From Halisarca cf. caerulea (taxonomy: Eukaryota > Porifera > Demospongiae > Chondrillida > Halisarcidae), in the NCBI GenBank assembly GCA_963170055.1, contig CAUJGJ010000006.1:1064998-1128997 (forward strand): a stretch of DNA of 64,000 nucleotides, given 5' to 3'. Positions 55,601 to 64,000 of the stretch are shown here, piece by piece. Position 1 is the stretch's first letter. Each line of letters starts with the position of its first letter. The translations under genes and the position numbers were made by a program. The notes below the pieces were generated by a model. It was given only the letters and a program-made list of their open reading frames with translations, made no database searches and was not told where the DNA came from.

Positions 55601-57692
55601 GAATCGGCTGGAGCTTCTTTCCATGACTGTAGGTCCTTTATCACGCGATTGAGCCCTTCAGATTGATTGCTGGTGATGCCACTGTATGGGTTGTAAACAC
55701 CTAACTCCTGCAGTAGCCACTTCCCGACAGATAGGTTTACAACTGGATGAACACTCTTCATGTAGTGCTCGGTGAAGCTGACATCCCACTGTTTGTTGTA
55801 CTCATCCAGCAGCTTCTTGTACTCGTCTTCTGAGTTGGTTTGGAAAAGATTCTTGCAGTGGGCCAAGTACTCCTGGCAGTGTACATGCACAAAAGGCATC
55901 ACTATAATGTAATATGTACGGAATGTGCTGCTACTATAAATTTTGTATGTGATACCTGTGTCTGATTGGCAGTAGCACCATGCGCATGTGTCCATCTCCT
56001 GACATCCTGGAGGATATGGTTCCAGCAATGCACTAGACTTAAATTCGGAAATTCAGTCTGTAGTGCATTAACGATGGCTTGCTCCCTATCAGTGACAATT
56101 GGAACACTGTGTCTCGAGAGGGACTTGACCTGTAAGATTTATGTAGATGAGTGTATAGTGGCCGTACATGTTCTGGACATATATACAAGTTATTGTATGT
56201 ATACCTACACACAGAGTTGCTTATGTACATACATGGGTGACGTGTGTGTAATTTCTCACCTGCAATTTCAGCTCCTGGAAAAAGTGTGCATGTGTTGTTG
56301 TTAGCTTCCGTTCATGCAAGAGAAACATTGCAGGTATGCATGGTTTCTCCACAAAGGCTGTGTGCCGAAACACCAAAGTGGAGATGTAAAAGTCCCCCAG
56401 TTGGAAGGTTGTATCGTACGACAGGAGCTGGTCTCTGGAGTCTACTTGAAGAATGCATTCCATGTGGTCAAGGATATTCCTCAGGCCAAAGATGACCTCC
56501 AAATCAGGATAGGTAGTTATTCTGAAGATGTATGAGGTGGTGTCGTATGCTATGTCATGTATGTTGTATAATGTGTCTCGTGAAAGTCGTGTTCTGTGTA
56601 ATGCATTCTGTCGTATGTTCCTGACTTGTTGCATGTTCCGAGGCATTGCTGTTGATGCATGGGTGAGGGGAGCTTGTGAGCTGGCTACATGCTTTTTATA
56701 GACTACATTGGCCTTGGAGCTCATGGTATCAATTTTTAGAGCACTGAGGACTGATGGCATTGTCCTAGTGTACTCTTTTGCCTGTTTATGGGCGTTGCCA
56801 TGTGGAAATGCAACTGCCAGTTTGTGATCCCCTATGTAGTGCACAAGGGTGGTCTCAGGCTTTGCAAGCAGCTGGTAGGCATGTTTTTGGAACCCTTTGT
56901 TTCTTCCTTCAGGGGTATCGATGTAAAAGTACCACTTCTTAACCCGTGGGTTATTGCGTGGCAGTTTATGGACACCCTCATTGCTCCACCGATATTGGTC
57001 GCATCTCCAGTCATTGTCTAAAAATGTGCAGAGTAGGGCACAGGGTAAGTTACGTACAATAAACTGTATAATCATTGTTCGATATATTAGAGGTACGTAC
57101 GTAACATATTATTATTTTTAGTGATCCCACTGGCTTTCATGTAAAAGATTGTTAAGTGCTCAAAGGCTAATCTTTCAACATCATATGTTTACTAAATCCA
57201 CGTGCAGTAACAGTACTATAATCATGATGTTTAAGTTCAACTTAATAATGTATTTTATGTACACTTGCTGCGTCTTTCTGCAGGATCAATGGACGACTGG
57301 ATGGGTGTGAATTCTTTGCCAAAGAGTGGAATTAACTACGTAATAGTCAAAGAACTGAACATTTAATTTATCACTATCATGTTCAGCTTATCTATGCATG
57401 TGGTTTCATAAAGTCACTGTGTGTTTTCTTTTTAGTATCATACTATATACGTATAGTGCTTCATTTACCGGTAAATATTGTATTGAAATTGAATAATTTT
57501 TTGTGTACATAACTTTGAATTTTTAATACCTTCTTTGGCTTTGTTGCTCCTGCACAAAAAGGCTTGACTACCCTCAGGCTTCACTGGTGGTAAGGACATC
57601 ACCACATCACCTTCTGGATTGCTAAGTGCCCTCTCCACCTGTGAGACATCTAAGGCTTTAGCAGAATTAAGATAAACTATATTCTGGCTCAT
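52535..57692 (-). CDS. Mutator-like transposase with SWIM and CXXC zinc fingers (14-15 exons)
   Basis: Predicted transposase that should cut and join the element ends in the nucleus. The model starts at ATG 57,692. Exons 1-14 join with consistent phases to 963 codons; exon 15 (tentative) adds the stop. In order: an N-terminal region with WRCDQYRW (possible DNA-binding), a DDE core with Asp in SYDTTF, Asp in IVTDREQAIVNA 65 residues on and Glu in NQSEGLNRVIK 116 residues further, with CxxH (VHCWNH) between the last two. These spacings and the CxxH are those of Mutator-like transposases. Next come a SWIM zinc finger (CSCPARFNCYH), a CXXC zinc finger, and a tail with a weak Ulp1-like stretch. 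If exon 7 is not spliced, the protein ends at TAA 54,177-54,179, just after the CXXC. No frameshift or stop was found in the chosen path. Confidence 0.75.
52786..52887 (-). CDS. Transposase exon 14
   Basis: 34 codons, phase 0 to 0. The acceptor is ACTACTAG and the donor is TGAG|GTATAT. The sequence EIKIFLFTIALPMAEWERRP has no recognised domain. Confidence 0.5.
52972..53088 (-). CDS. Transposase exon 13
   Basis: 39 codons, phase 0 to 0. The acceptor is CACATCCAG and the donor is ACTA|GTAAGC. Contains GYFKRVLRES and FKDLGWKGMILRG. No domain is recognised. Confidence 0.5.
53153..53221 (-). CDS. Transposase exon 12 (Ulp1-like HW segment)
   Basis: 23 codons, phase 0 to 0. The acceptor is CTTGCAG and the donor is GGGG|GTACGT. 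The peptide YDFVVVPAVERGHWTLG resembles the strand and catalytic His-Trp of C48 (Ulp1/SENP) cysteine peptidases. The matching Asp and Cys were not located downstream. Confidence 0.5.
53443..53490 (-). CDS. Transposase exon 11
   Basis: 16 codons, phase 0 to 0. The acceptor is CACTGTAG and the donor is AATG|GTGAGT. AVDSFLILVAARAELM resembles the substrate-binding helix that starts Ulp1 domains. Confidence 0.5.
53614..53765 (-). CDS. Transposase exon 10
   Basis: 152 nt, phase 1 to 0. The acceptor is ATGTGTAG and the donor is GAGAG|GTACGT. Contains WTKPFTQQDID and LHDVLQGDDLTGE. No domain by itself. Confidence 0.6.
53860..53967 (-). CDS. Transposase exon 9 (GC donor)
   Basis: 36 codons, phase 1 to 1. 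The acceptor is GTGCCAG. The 3' end reads GAAG|GCAAGT, the consensus of the minor GC-AG intron class rather than GT-AG. Confidence 0.55.
54057..54131 (-). CDS. Transposase exon 8
   Basis: 25 codons, phase 1 to 1. The acceptor is TTCTGGAG and the donor is GACT|GTAAGT. Basic then acidic linker (KKSKTFHGSK, DSDED), typical of a nuclear protein linker. Confidence 0.55.
54206..54379 (-). CDS. Transposase exon 7 (CXXC zinc finger)
   Basis: 58 codons, phase 1 to 1. The acceptor is CTAATAG and the donor is AAAG|GTGTGG (weak). It has eight Cys in CXXC-domain order: CACDGC, then DCGTCKFC, then KKCLKKRC, with the DxxKxGG loop (LDKPKNGG). CXXC domains of this type bind unmethylated CpG. The first spacing is CxC instead of CxxC, and the usual KFGG Phe is Asn. 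Unspliced, the frame ends at TAA 54,177-54,179. Confidence 0.8.
54444..54855 (-). CDS. Transposase exon 6 (SWIM zinc finger)
   Basis: 412 nt, phase 0 to 1. The acceptor is TATCTCTCAG, chosen because it alone keeps frame with exon 5, and the donor is GAAG|GTAAGG. The SWIM motif CxCxnCxH appears as CSCPARFNCYH in VVSFNPKATCSCPARFN. A basic region (KDKKSGRKKPRP), possibly a nuclear localisation signal, follows. Confidence 0.8.
55261..55460 (-). CDS. Transposase exon 5
   Basis: 200 nt, phase 1 to 0. The acceptor is CTGGTAG and the donor is GAAG|GTAAGT. Linker region between the DDE core and the SWIM finger; no motif is recognised. Confidence 0.7.
55536..55872 (-). CDS. Transposase exon 4 (catalytic Glu)
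   Basis: 337 nt, phase 0 to 1. The acceptor is CTGCCAG and the donor is GCTG|GTTCGT. Contains TSNQSEGLNRVIKDL, with the likely third catalytic residue Glu, and a helical insertion before it. Confidence 0.8.
55956..56129 (-). CDS. Transposase exon 3 (second catalytic Asp, CxxH)
   Basis: 58 codons, phase 0 to 0. The acceptor is TCTTACAG and the donor is ACAG|GTATCA. PIVTDREQAIVNAL gives the second Asp and VHCWNHILQDV the CxxH of Mutator-like transposases. Confidence 0.85.
56260..57017 (-). CDS. Transposase exon 2 (N-terminal domain and first catalytic Asp)
   Basis: 758 nt, phase 1 to 0. The acceptor is TTTTTAG and the donor is GCAG|GTGAGA. It starts with NDWRCDQYRWSNEG, a possible DNA-binding segment, and ends with the first part of the DDE fold (LLSYDTTFQLGDFYIS). 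Confidence 0.85.
57530..57692 (-). CDS. Transposase exon 1
   Basis: 163 nt from ATG 57,692 to donor GAAG|GTATTA, phase 1. The start codon lies about 180 bp from the right TIR. No domain is seen. An in-frame TTG at 57,707 is not taken as a start. Confidence 0.7.
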
Positions 57693-57873
57693 ACTGTAGA
57701 TCGACAAGGATGAATCTAGCAGAAACTAGCGCCAAAACGGTGTTAGAGCCCGCCAAATTCACGTAATGTGGTTTGCTAGAAGTGATTTCAATGTTTGCTA
57801 TTGATATCGTTGTTGAGAAGATCATATTATTAATCCTGCGTTCCGGTTCTAATAGACTACCTACACAATAAAG

Positions 57874-57926
57874 ACGCGTTCCGGAAAATAGCGCATTCCG
57901 TTCCGTTCCGGATTTTAGTAACAACC
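57874..57926 (-). repeat. Right terminal inverted repeat
   Basis: Reverse complement of 52,327-52,380 with about three differences (TTACT for TTATT, AATGCG for AACGTG). A further partial copy of the motif (GCGTTCCGG) lies just inside at about 57,838. Confidence 0.92.
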
Positions 57927-58386
57927 TTGAAAACAGCCGCTAATTGATGACGTTGCACGCAGGTAGGTTATGTCCGAAAACGGGGAGGATTGTTTATGGT
58001 AAAGCAGAATTGTTTACATAACACTTACTTTGTTTACATTAGAAGGAATTTCACGCAAAGGTCACATGATTTCAACGACTAAACGCCTTGAACAAAGTAA
58101 AACACTACGAAATCAGAGGTCCAAAGGTGTTCTTTCATTGCTGATTTCGTTCTAAGCTTCAATAGAGACGATTTCGTTCGTATAAAAATTTGTTAAGCAG
58201 CTATACTGCCAGTACGCGCGGCCGTCTTGCTTGGTATGACGTAATCAAACCACGTGACTGCATGTGATGTCAACCTATCGAGCAGTCAAGTTTGATAGGA
58301 AAACTTTAACGAAAATCTTGGTAGGAGAGATCTCTGAGTTTGGCTTTGAAACTTTAGTATGTTGTTCCTAAAGGACCAAACCTCCA

Positions 58387-58523
58387 AAATCGAATCTTGC
58401 AACTTTGTACGTCGTCCCATTCCTTTTATGTCCAGCGTCTTGTAGCCGAGGACCTTCTGTTTCAGCAGAAAACCCGGGACATAACAGCCATGGAAAGGAG
58501 TTGCAAGATGCAAGATTCGATTT
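58387..58523. repeat. Foldback element, GGACATAACAGC family
   Basis: AAATCGAATCTTGC (58,388-58,401) is the exact reverse complement of 58,510-58,523. The GGGACATAACAGCCATGGAA core matches the copy near 6,050. Confidence 0.65.
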
Positions 58524-58978
58524 AGTAAGATTTCAAGCTGTGCTTTCGTTTGAACCTAGTTTTGTGTGCAAAAGCCCGGATCTTTCCTACTAGGATTTGG
58601 CATTTTCACTTTTTTCGATATGGTAAAAGCAAGCACGGCAAATGTAACTTATGACTGTCGTATTATCTTTTTAGCGATTCAGATACTAAGCATATATGTT
58701 CTAGATACGGTGAAAGGTGTTATTAGAACATATACTCGTATTCAAACAGAAAACAAGCCGAATATTTGAAGGACCACGAAGACGACGCCATTTTGTTTTA
58801 TGTCCATAAATCGGACATAACATACCTGCGCAAACAAGCAGCGCCCACAATCAAAACAAGCAACAGACGGTTATATATAAACACCCTGTGTACATCCCTC
58901 ATGATGTGCAGCACATTATACGTATATGCTGTGGGATGTAGGAATTTGCACAGTGTACACTCAGTCCAATTAAACTCT

Positions 58979-59070
58979 GTCTAGCCCTATGCCCGTCTAG
59001 CCTTATGTATGTGTAGCCCTATGCTCGTCTAGCCCTATGCCTGTCTTGCCATTTGCCCATCTAGCCATGT
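58979..59070. repeat. Short tandem repeat, GTCTAGCCCTATGCCC-like
   Basis: About six imperfect units of 15-17 bp, most with TAGCC and several with CTATG. Lies 0.8 kb before the piggyBac coding region. Confidence 0.75.
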
Positions 59071-59835
59071 ACCTGCACGGTCCTGTGTCAATCCTACATC
59101 CTTTTACCATTTTTGAATGGTTTTTATGCACCCTTGTACGTGCGATTTTTCCTTTAAAGAACAGTTGTTCGAATAGAGTCTGCATAGATACTCAAACCCC
59201 TGTGGTTAAAGGTTTCCACTGCAGTTGAGTTGAGAAGGAACATAATCAAGTCTTGCAAGATAAGAAGCTAAAATTATGCAGCTACCTGACTATAAAATAA
59301 ATGTACCCACGTAGAAACGAAGGCTTAAACAAAAAAGCGCTGAAGTCGATTGCAACGATCGTCGAACCAGAGAAGGCTTTGCCTTGTGTACATACATGTA
59401 CGCCTAGTCTCGCGTAGCCATTCAGGTAATCCGAAAATGGCTGATCCGGCGAATGTATGGGATTTGCCTATTAACACATCTTGCACCATACGCCGTATGC
59501 GTCCTGAACCAGATGTGGTTTCTGTGTACCATGCGCCATATGGGCCCTGATCACGTAGGTACTTTTCAATCGACTTTTCCCCTGTTACTTTCCATAGTAA
59601 CCCTTACCAAACATTACATCAATGGATAGGCTAAAGATAGAACTTTCCAACGATGTATAGAAAGCGGTACTGTCCAATTCAAAATTCGCGAGTAAAACGA
59701 TCGAGAAAAAACTCAATGAAATTACTAAATATACACTGACTCATTATTTTCTAAACTTAGAACTAAACAGTCTATAAAAGCAAAAATAAATAAAGCACAA
59801 AACATCATAGATAATAACAGTGGATAGAAGAACAG

Positions 59836-61740
59836 ATGGAACACTCAGGAATGGGAATAGATGATCTTCTTAGCAACAGCGCTGAGCTCTTCGCCATAAC
59901 TGGACTTCACCGGAGTGACCTACATGGAGAAGATGACAGCGATGACAGTGCTGATGAGATTGAAGAATACTTCAACGAGTTAGAGATACATGACGAAGAA
60001 GACATGGACTATGAGCCTCAAGTGGACCCCCCAATGCATTCAAGTACACCCGTGAGAGGGACCAGTATGGATGATGATGAACCACAGACAACGACAGATG
60101 AAAATGAGACACCAGTAATTCAAGATGATACCCCAAGTATATGGTCTGATTCCTTCACCCCTTTGGGAGTTGGACCTTTCGTACCTACATCACAGGGTCT
60201 GGTTGAGACACTAGGTGCATCAAAAACAGCACTAGATGCTTTTAGTAAGGTTTATGACATGCACCTGATTGACAAAATAGTGGAGGAGACAAACAGATAT
60301 GCCACACAAAAGCAGCAGACTCATCCTGACCCCACATGGACACCAACATACACAGAGGAAATCAAGGCCTATATTGGTATACATATCATTATGGGACTTG
60401 TCAGGTACCCAAGATACCACCTATACTGGAGTCAAGATGACTATTTCACAAATTATGGGATTAAGAGTACCATGACCAGAAGGAGAATCCAAGCCCTAGA
60501 ACGATATCTGCACCTCAATGACGTCACCAAAATACCAAAGAAAGATGCACCAGATTTTGATCCTCAGTACTGGGTACGACCAATGATAGACAGCTGCCGG
60601 AACACGTTTCAACAAGCGTACAGACCAGGCCATGAGTTAAGTGTAGATGAAGGAATGACCGCCAATCGTGGCCGTATATCCTACCTACAGTACATCCCTA
60701 AAAAAACTACAAAATTTGGTATTAAGGTCTGGTTGCTAGCTGAGTCCAAGACAGGCTACATCATCAACTACATCATCTACACTGGCAAGCTGAGTGAGGA
60801 GAACATGGACCCAGAGCTGGAGGGCCATAACCAAGGCTACAAAGTGGTTATGGCACTGATGAAACCCTCTCGATCCTGGGTAACCATGTTTACTTTGACA
60901 ACCTGTTTACATCCTTTGAGCTACTGAAAGACCTAAGACAGAAAGACACTTATGCTACAGGAACTGTACGATCAAACAGGAAGGGCTACCCACCCCACAT
61001 TAAATCAAAAAAACTGAAGGCTGGAGAATATACAGAACAACAAAAGGGTGATGTAGTAGCCACCAAGTGACATGACAAGAGGGAAGTGAGTGTTATGAGC
61101 ACAATTAATTACAGATGGGAACATGCCATCCTCACCATTAACCGCAGATCCAAGGACCCATCCAAGCGGGAAATGAAGATGCCACCAGTCATCAATGAGT
61201 ACAACACGTACATGAGCGGAGTGGATCTCGCTGACCAACTCAGGCAATACTATGCAGTTGGATGCCAGAGCAAGAAGTACTGGAAGTACATCTTCTGGTC
61301 CTTGATGGATTTTTCCATTGGGAATGCCTTTGTGTCATCTAAAGGACAACTTGCAGACACAGGCAAGCAGTTCTTCTTCAGGCTACATTGGCTAAGGAGC
61401 TGATCAGTGGTTTTTCTAGTAGAAATAGACAGTCAAAGCGATCAGCCAGTTCAAGCGAGGAGATCTTTGCAAAGAAGAAGACCATCAAGCACCATTGGGA
61501 GTTGTTCTCATGAAGCCAGGTAGTCTTTTGAAGCATGAGGGAGTAACATTTGCATCCAGAAAACGAGCCTGCGCATGGTGTCAACAGAAGAATTCTCGTA
61601 TGCCAAAAGGCCATATCCGCGAGACCGTTTACGGGTGTTCTACGTGTAATGTCCACCTCCATCGAGACGCCCGCTTCCAGAGATACCATGACGAAGTTGT
61701 CTTCGAGTCTCAAGAGCCATCCAGTAGCTGTACATCTTAA
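59836..61740 (+). pseudogene. Decayed piggyBac transposase
   Basis: The family cuts and pastes DNA at TTAA sites. An acidic N-terminus (DDSDDSADEIEEYF) is followed by the DDE_Tnp_1_7 core: IGIHIIMGLVRYP, the catalytic Asp in ELSVDEGMTANRG, and a second in NHVYFDNLF. A C-terminal cysteine-rich zinc-binding domain (CAWCQQK ... YGCSTCNVHLH, about 61,570-61,670) closes it. The open part from ATG 59,836 stops at 60,927. The frame shifts at about 60,865, about 61,375 and about 61,500, and TGA at 61,068-61,070 replaces the expected Trp codon. It is therefore inactive. I could not identify the TIRs or TTAA duplication. Confidence 0.92.
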
Positions 61741-61843
61741 GACTTGTATTTAGACACTTTTGTAGACATAAACTGTTGGTCACCGTAACTTTATTAGTTG
61801 TTTGTTCCTCGAATCTGCCGTAATCGACTTCTTTTACTTGACT

Positions 61844-61876
<33 letters not shown>

Positions 61877-62259
61877 TGCTTTACAGTCACAATTTTGTGA
61901 CTGAGGGTCTGACGCCAAAAACAAGCGCAGCCAAAGTTTTAGTACATATATATGTAATATTATAGTGATGGTTGTGAAATGTGATAAGTATAAAGTGAGA
62001 TGTACATGATATTCTGAAATTGACATCAGATATAATGTGGCAACCAGTGGAGGAAATTGGCATGTAGTAAAAATGTATGCTGTGGGCCCATTAATGTGAA
62101 TAAATCTTGAGCGTAGACAATGAGGTTAACATTTGTTGTAATTTAATTGGCATGAAATTAAAGTGCAAAGTGTAGGCTCTTACTAACAGCTAACAATATT
62201 AAATTATGGTGAGCAGATGTATAACATGCCAGTAAAAATAATAGTCTATATCCAAGATT
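61741..62259. other. No gene; ATT microsatellite
   Basis: A (TTA)n run lies at about 61,848-61,876. The piggyBac right end should lie in this gap but was not recognised. Confidence 0.55.
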
Positions 62260-64000
62260 CTACTGTACAGCACTTAGATGATAGCTGGAGCAAGGGCATA
62301 TGGTGTGGAACGAGCAGGGATCGTCAGGGTTAAATTTGGAGTTGAATTGTGACCATAGATAATCAGATATTTGTTTCTTGATTGAGTCAAATGTGTTGTT
62401 TAGGTTAACTTGGGGTAGGGAATTCCATAGTCGTGCGATTCGATTGAAGTAGAAATGCCTGGTAGTTGAAGATCTGGCGTAGGTGTACACTAGTTTGTTG
62501 GTCGTTGCTGATCTGGTATTGGATTGAGAGAATGAAATATAATTGAATATGTTGAAATTATCTGAGGGGAATTTGATGCTTTTTATTAAGAAAAGTATGT
62601 CCTGTAGCTCGTAATAGTACATTAGTGGTAGGATGTGTAGCTTGGAAAGTCTCTGTTTATAATTTAAGCTAGGGTCATCAGCTAAGAATTTGGTGGCTCG
62701 TCTTTGTACTTGCTCCAGTTTGGTGATGTCCTGGATGTGACGTGGTCTCCACAGTGGCGAGCAGTATGATAGTTTGGAGCGTAGACTAGTGATAAATAGA
62801 GGGTTCTTTTTAATGCTATGCAAGATGATGGTGATAGATGTCGTTTAATGAAATAGAGGGATTGATATGCATGTTTGCAAACTTCTGTGATGTGGTTTTT
62901 CCACTGGAGGGTACAGTCTGCTATAACTCCGAGGTCTCTTTGGTGTGGTACTTGTGGGATCGGGGTGTCATTTATTGTGTAGATGGAGGGATTCGCATGG
63001 ACAGCTGCGGGTGCATGTGGGATAGATAGGTTGAAATTGATGTGAGAGCATTTGTGAGGGTTGAGGGATAGCTTCCATTTTTTGCACCATGTAATTACTG
63101 CATCTATGTCTGATTGAAGATCGGATGTACTTTCTTGGGAGGTGATTGATTGCAAGAGTTTGGAGTCGTCGGCAAAAAGGTAGATCGATGAGTGGTTTAC
63201 TACTGATGGTAGGTCATTTATGTAAATAAGAAATAGCAAAGGTCCAAGCACTCCGCCTTGGGGAACTCCTGAAATTACTGGTAAGAGGCTGGATTTTGCC
63301 CCATCTATGGAGACAAAATGATGTCTGTTTTGGAGATAGTTATGAATTAGCAGCCAGAGCGGTCCTGTAATTCCTATAGTCCATAATTTAAGTAGTAGCT
63401 CATTGTGTGGAATGCAATCAAAGGCTTTGCTGAAATCAAGGTATATGGTGTCGCACGCGCGTTTATCTTCTATAGATTGTACAGTTTTAGCATAGGATGT
63501 CAGTAGTTGTGTAAGGCAGGATCGGTTTCTGAGGAATCCAAATTGAGCTGGGGTAATGATTGATTCAATGAATTCTATGATTTTCTTGTGCACAATTTGT
63601 TCGAAAGTCTTAGAAATCACACTTAATATGGAAATTGGTCTGTAGTTGGATACTATGGATTTGCTACCGCTTTTGAAGATAGGTTGAATTCTGTGTATCT
63701 TCCACTCAGTAGGTATGGTGCTGTGTTCAAAACATTTATTAAATAGGATGGTTAGGGCTGGGGCTAAAGAGTATGCACAGTGATTTAAGGTGTGGGGGCT
63801 GATGCCGTCGTTACCCATGGCCTTGTTTGCATTGAGGTTTAGTAAGATTGTACAGACTTCTGTTTGATTTGTGCTTATGGAGCTTATTTGATTTGAGGGA
63901 GGAGATGGTAGGTCTTCCATGCTGGGTAGAGTGTAGTTGCTTCTGGTGAAAACAGAGTTGAAGTAATTATTGAAGACTTCGGCTTTGGAAGAGGGACAAC
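62260..64000 (-). pseudogene. CR1/L2-like LINE, 3' part of ORF2 (reverse transcriptase)
   Basis: The frame is open from the right window edge (KAEVFNNYFNSVFT before 63,920) through the RT domain: NANKAMGNDGISP, PIFKSGSKSIVSNYRPIS, YLDFSKAFDCIPH, GVPQGGVLGPLLFLIYINDLP and catalytic FADD. The end of the RT and the C-terminal region (SYCSPLWRPRHIQDI) are in another frame, so a frameshift lies at about 62,770-62,800. Translation stops at about 62,260. The endonuclease domain expected upstream is outside the window. The clade within CR1/L2/Jockey is not resolved. Confidence 0.9.

Larger units (their letters stand above)
52327..57926 (-). mobile_element. Mutator-like DNA transposon with CXXC-containing transposase
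   Basis: The 5.6-kb element is bounded by 53-54-bp terminal inverted repeats and contains a single spliced minus-strand gene that starts about 180 bp inside the right end. The TIRs differ at about three positions by eye. I could not find a clear 8-11-bp target duplication (left flank CACCAAAGGC, right flank TTGAAAACAG), so the exact ends or the age of insertion are uncertain. The reading frame looks intact, so the element may be recent, active or domesticated. Confidence 0.82.
57927..59835. other. Repeat-rich gap, no gene
   Basis: It contains the foldback at 58,387-58,523, a right end of the ACAGGGTGTTTATA family at about 58,868-58,893 and the short tandem repeat at 58,979-59,070. Other open frames show no domain. 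Confidence 0.55.

Noticed and set aside
62327..62337. TTAACCCTGAC (minus strand) as a piggyBac end
   Set aside because: It falls inside the C-terminal coding sequence of the LINE and has no partner near the piggyBac left side.

Overview
The window is animal nuclear DNA. It is AT-rich, has spliceosomal introns throughout, and carries long CA/TG and TA microsatellites and many transposable elements. It shows no bacterial operon structure and no RNA gene I can recognise. Arrays of fibronectin type III (FN3) exons together with Ty3/gypsy, piggyBac, CR1-like and restriction-like-endonuclease (RLE) retroelements suggest a marine invertebrate. A sponge or another early-branching animal is my guess, not something the sequence proves.

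Region 1 (about 1.4-43.3 kb, minus strand) is one very repetitive gene for an extracellular or receptor-like protein. I could place 24 exons. Every one has a length divisible by three and both splice sites in phase 1, and each encodes one FN3-like domain (2276 codons). The first 21 form seven copies of a three-domain cassette A-B-C. Three further FN3 exons follow, and the gene runs off the left edge. The first exon and signal peptide were not found. Cassettes 1 and 2 (43.3-41.4 and 39.7-37.9 kb) are a recent duplication. The introns hold foldback elements, a pogo-like MITE, a 330-bp repeat, microsatellites, and at 12,818-18,858 a complete Ty3/gypsy element with apparently identical 539-bp LTRs, a CCAG target duplication and a 236-bp internal duplication that breaks pol.

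Region 2 (44-51.2 kb) is a nest. A locally duplicated TG-rich segment was split by a 330-bp repeat. The TA run inside that repeat was then invaded by two RLE-type non-LTR retrotransposons lying tail to tail, one nearly full-length with an in-frame stop and one 5'-truncated.

Region 3 (52,327-57,926) is a 5.6-kb DNA transposon with 53-54-bp CpG-rich terminal inverted repeats. Inside lies one minus-strand gene whose 14 phase-consistent exons (plus a possible 15th) encode a Mutator-like DDE transposase with a CxxH motif, a SWIM zinc finger, a CXXC zinc finger and a C-terminal tail with a weak Ulp1-like stretch. This is the most novel item: a transposase carrying an unmethylated-CpG reader, bounded by CpG-studded ends.

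Region 4 (57.9-64 kb) holds repeats, a decayed piggyBac transposase (59,836-61,740) and the 3' part of a CR1/L2-like LINE (minus strand, running off the right edge).
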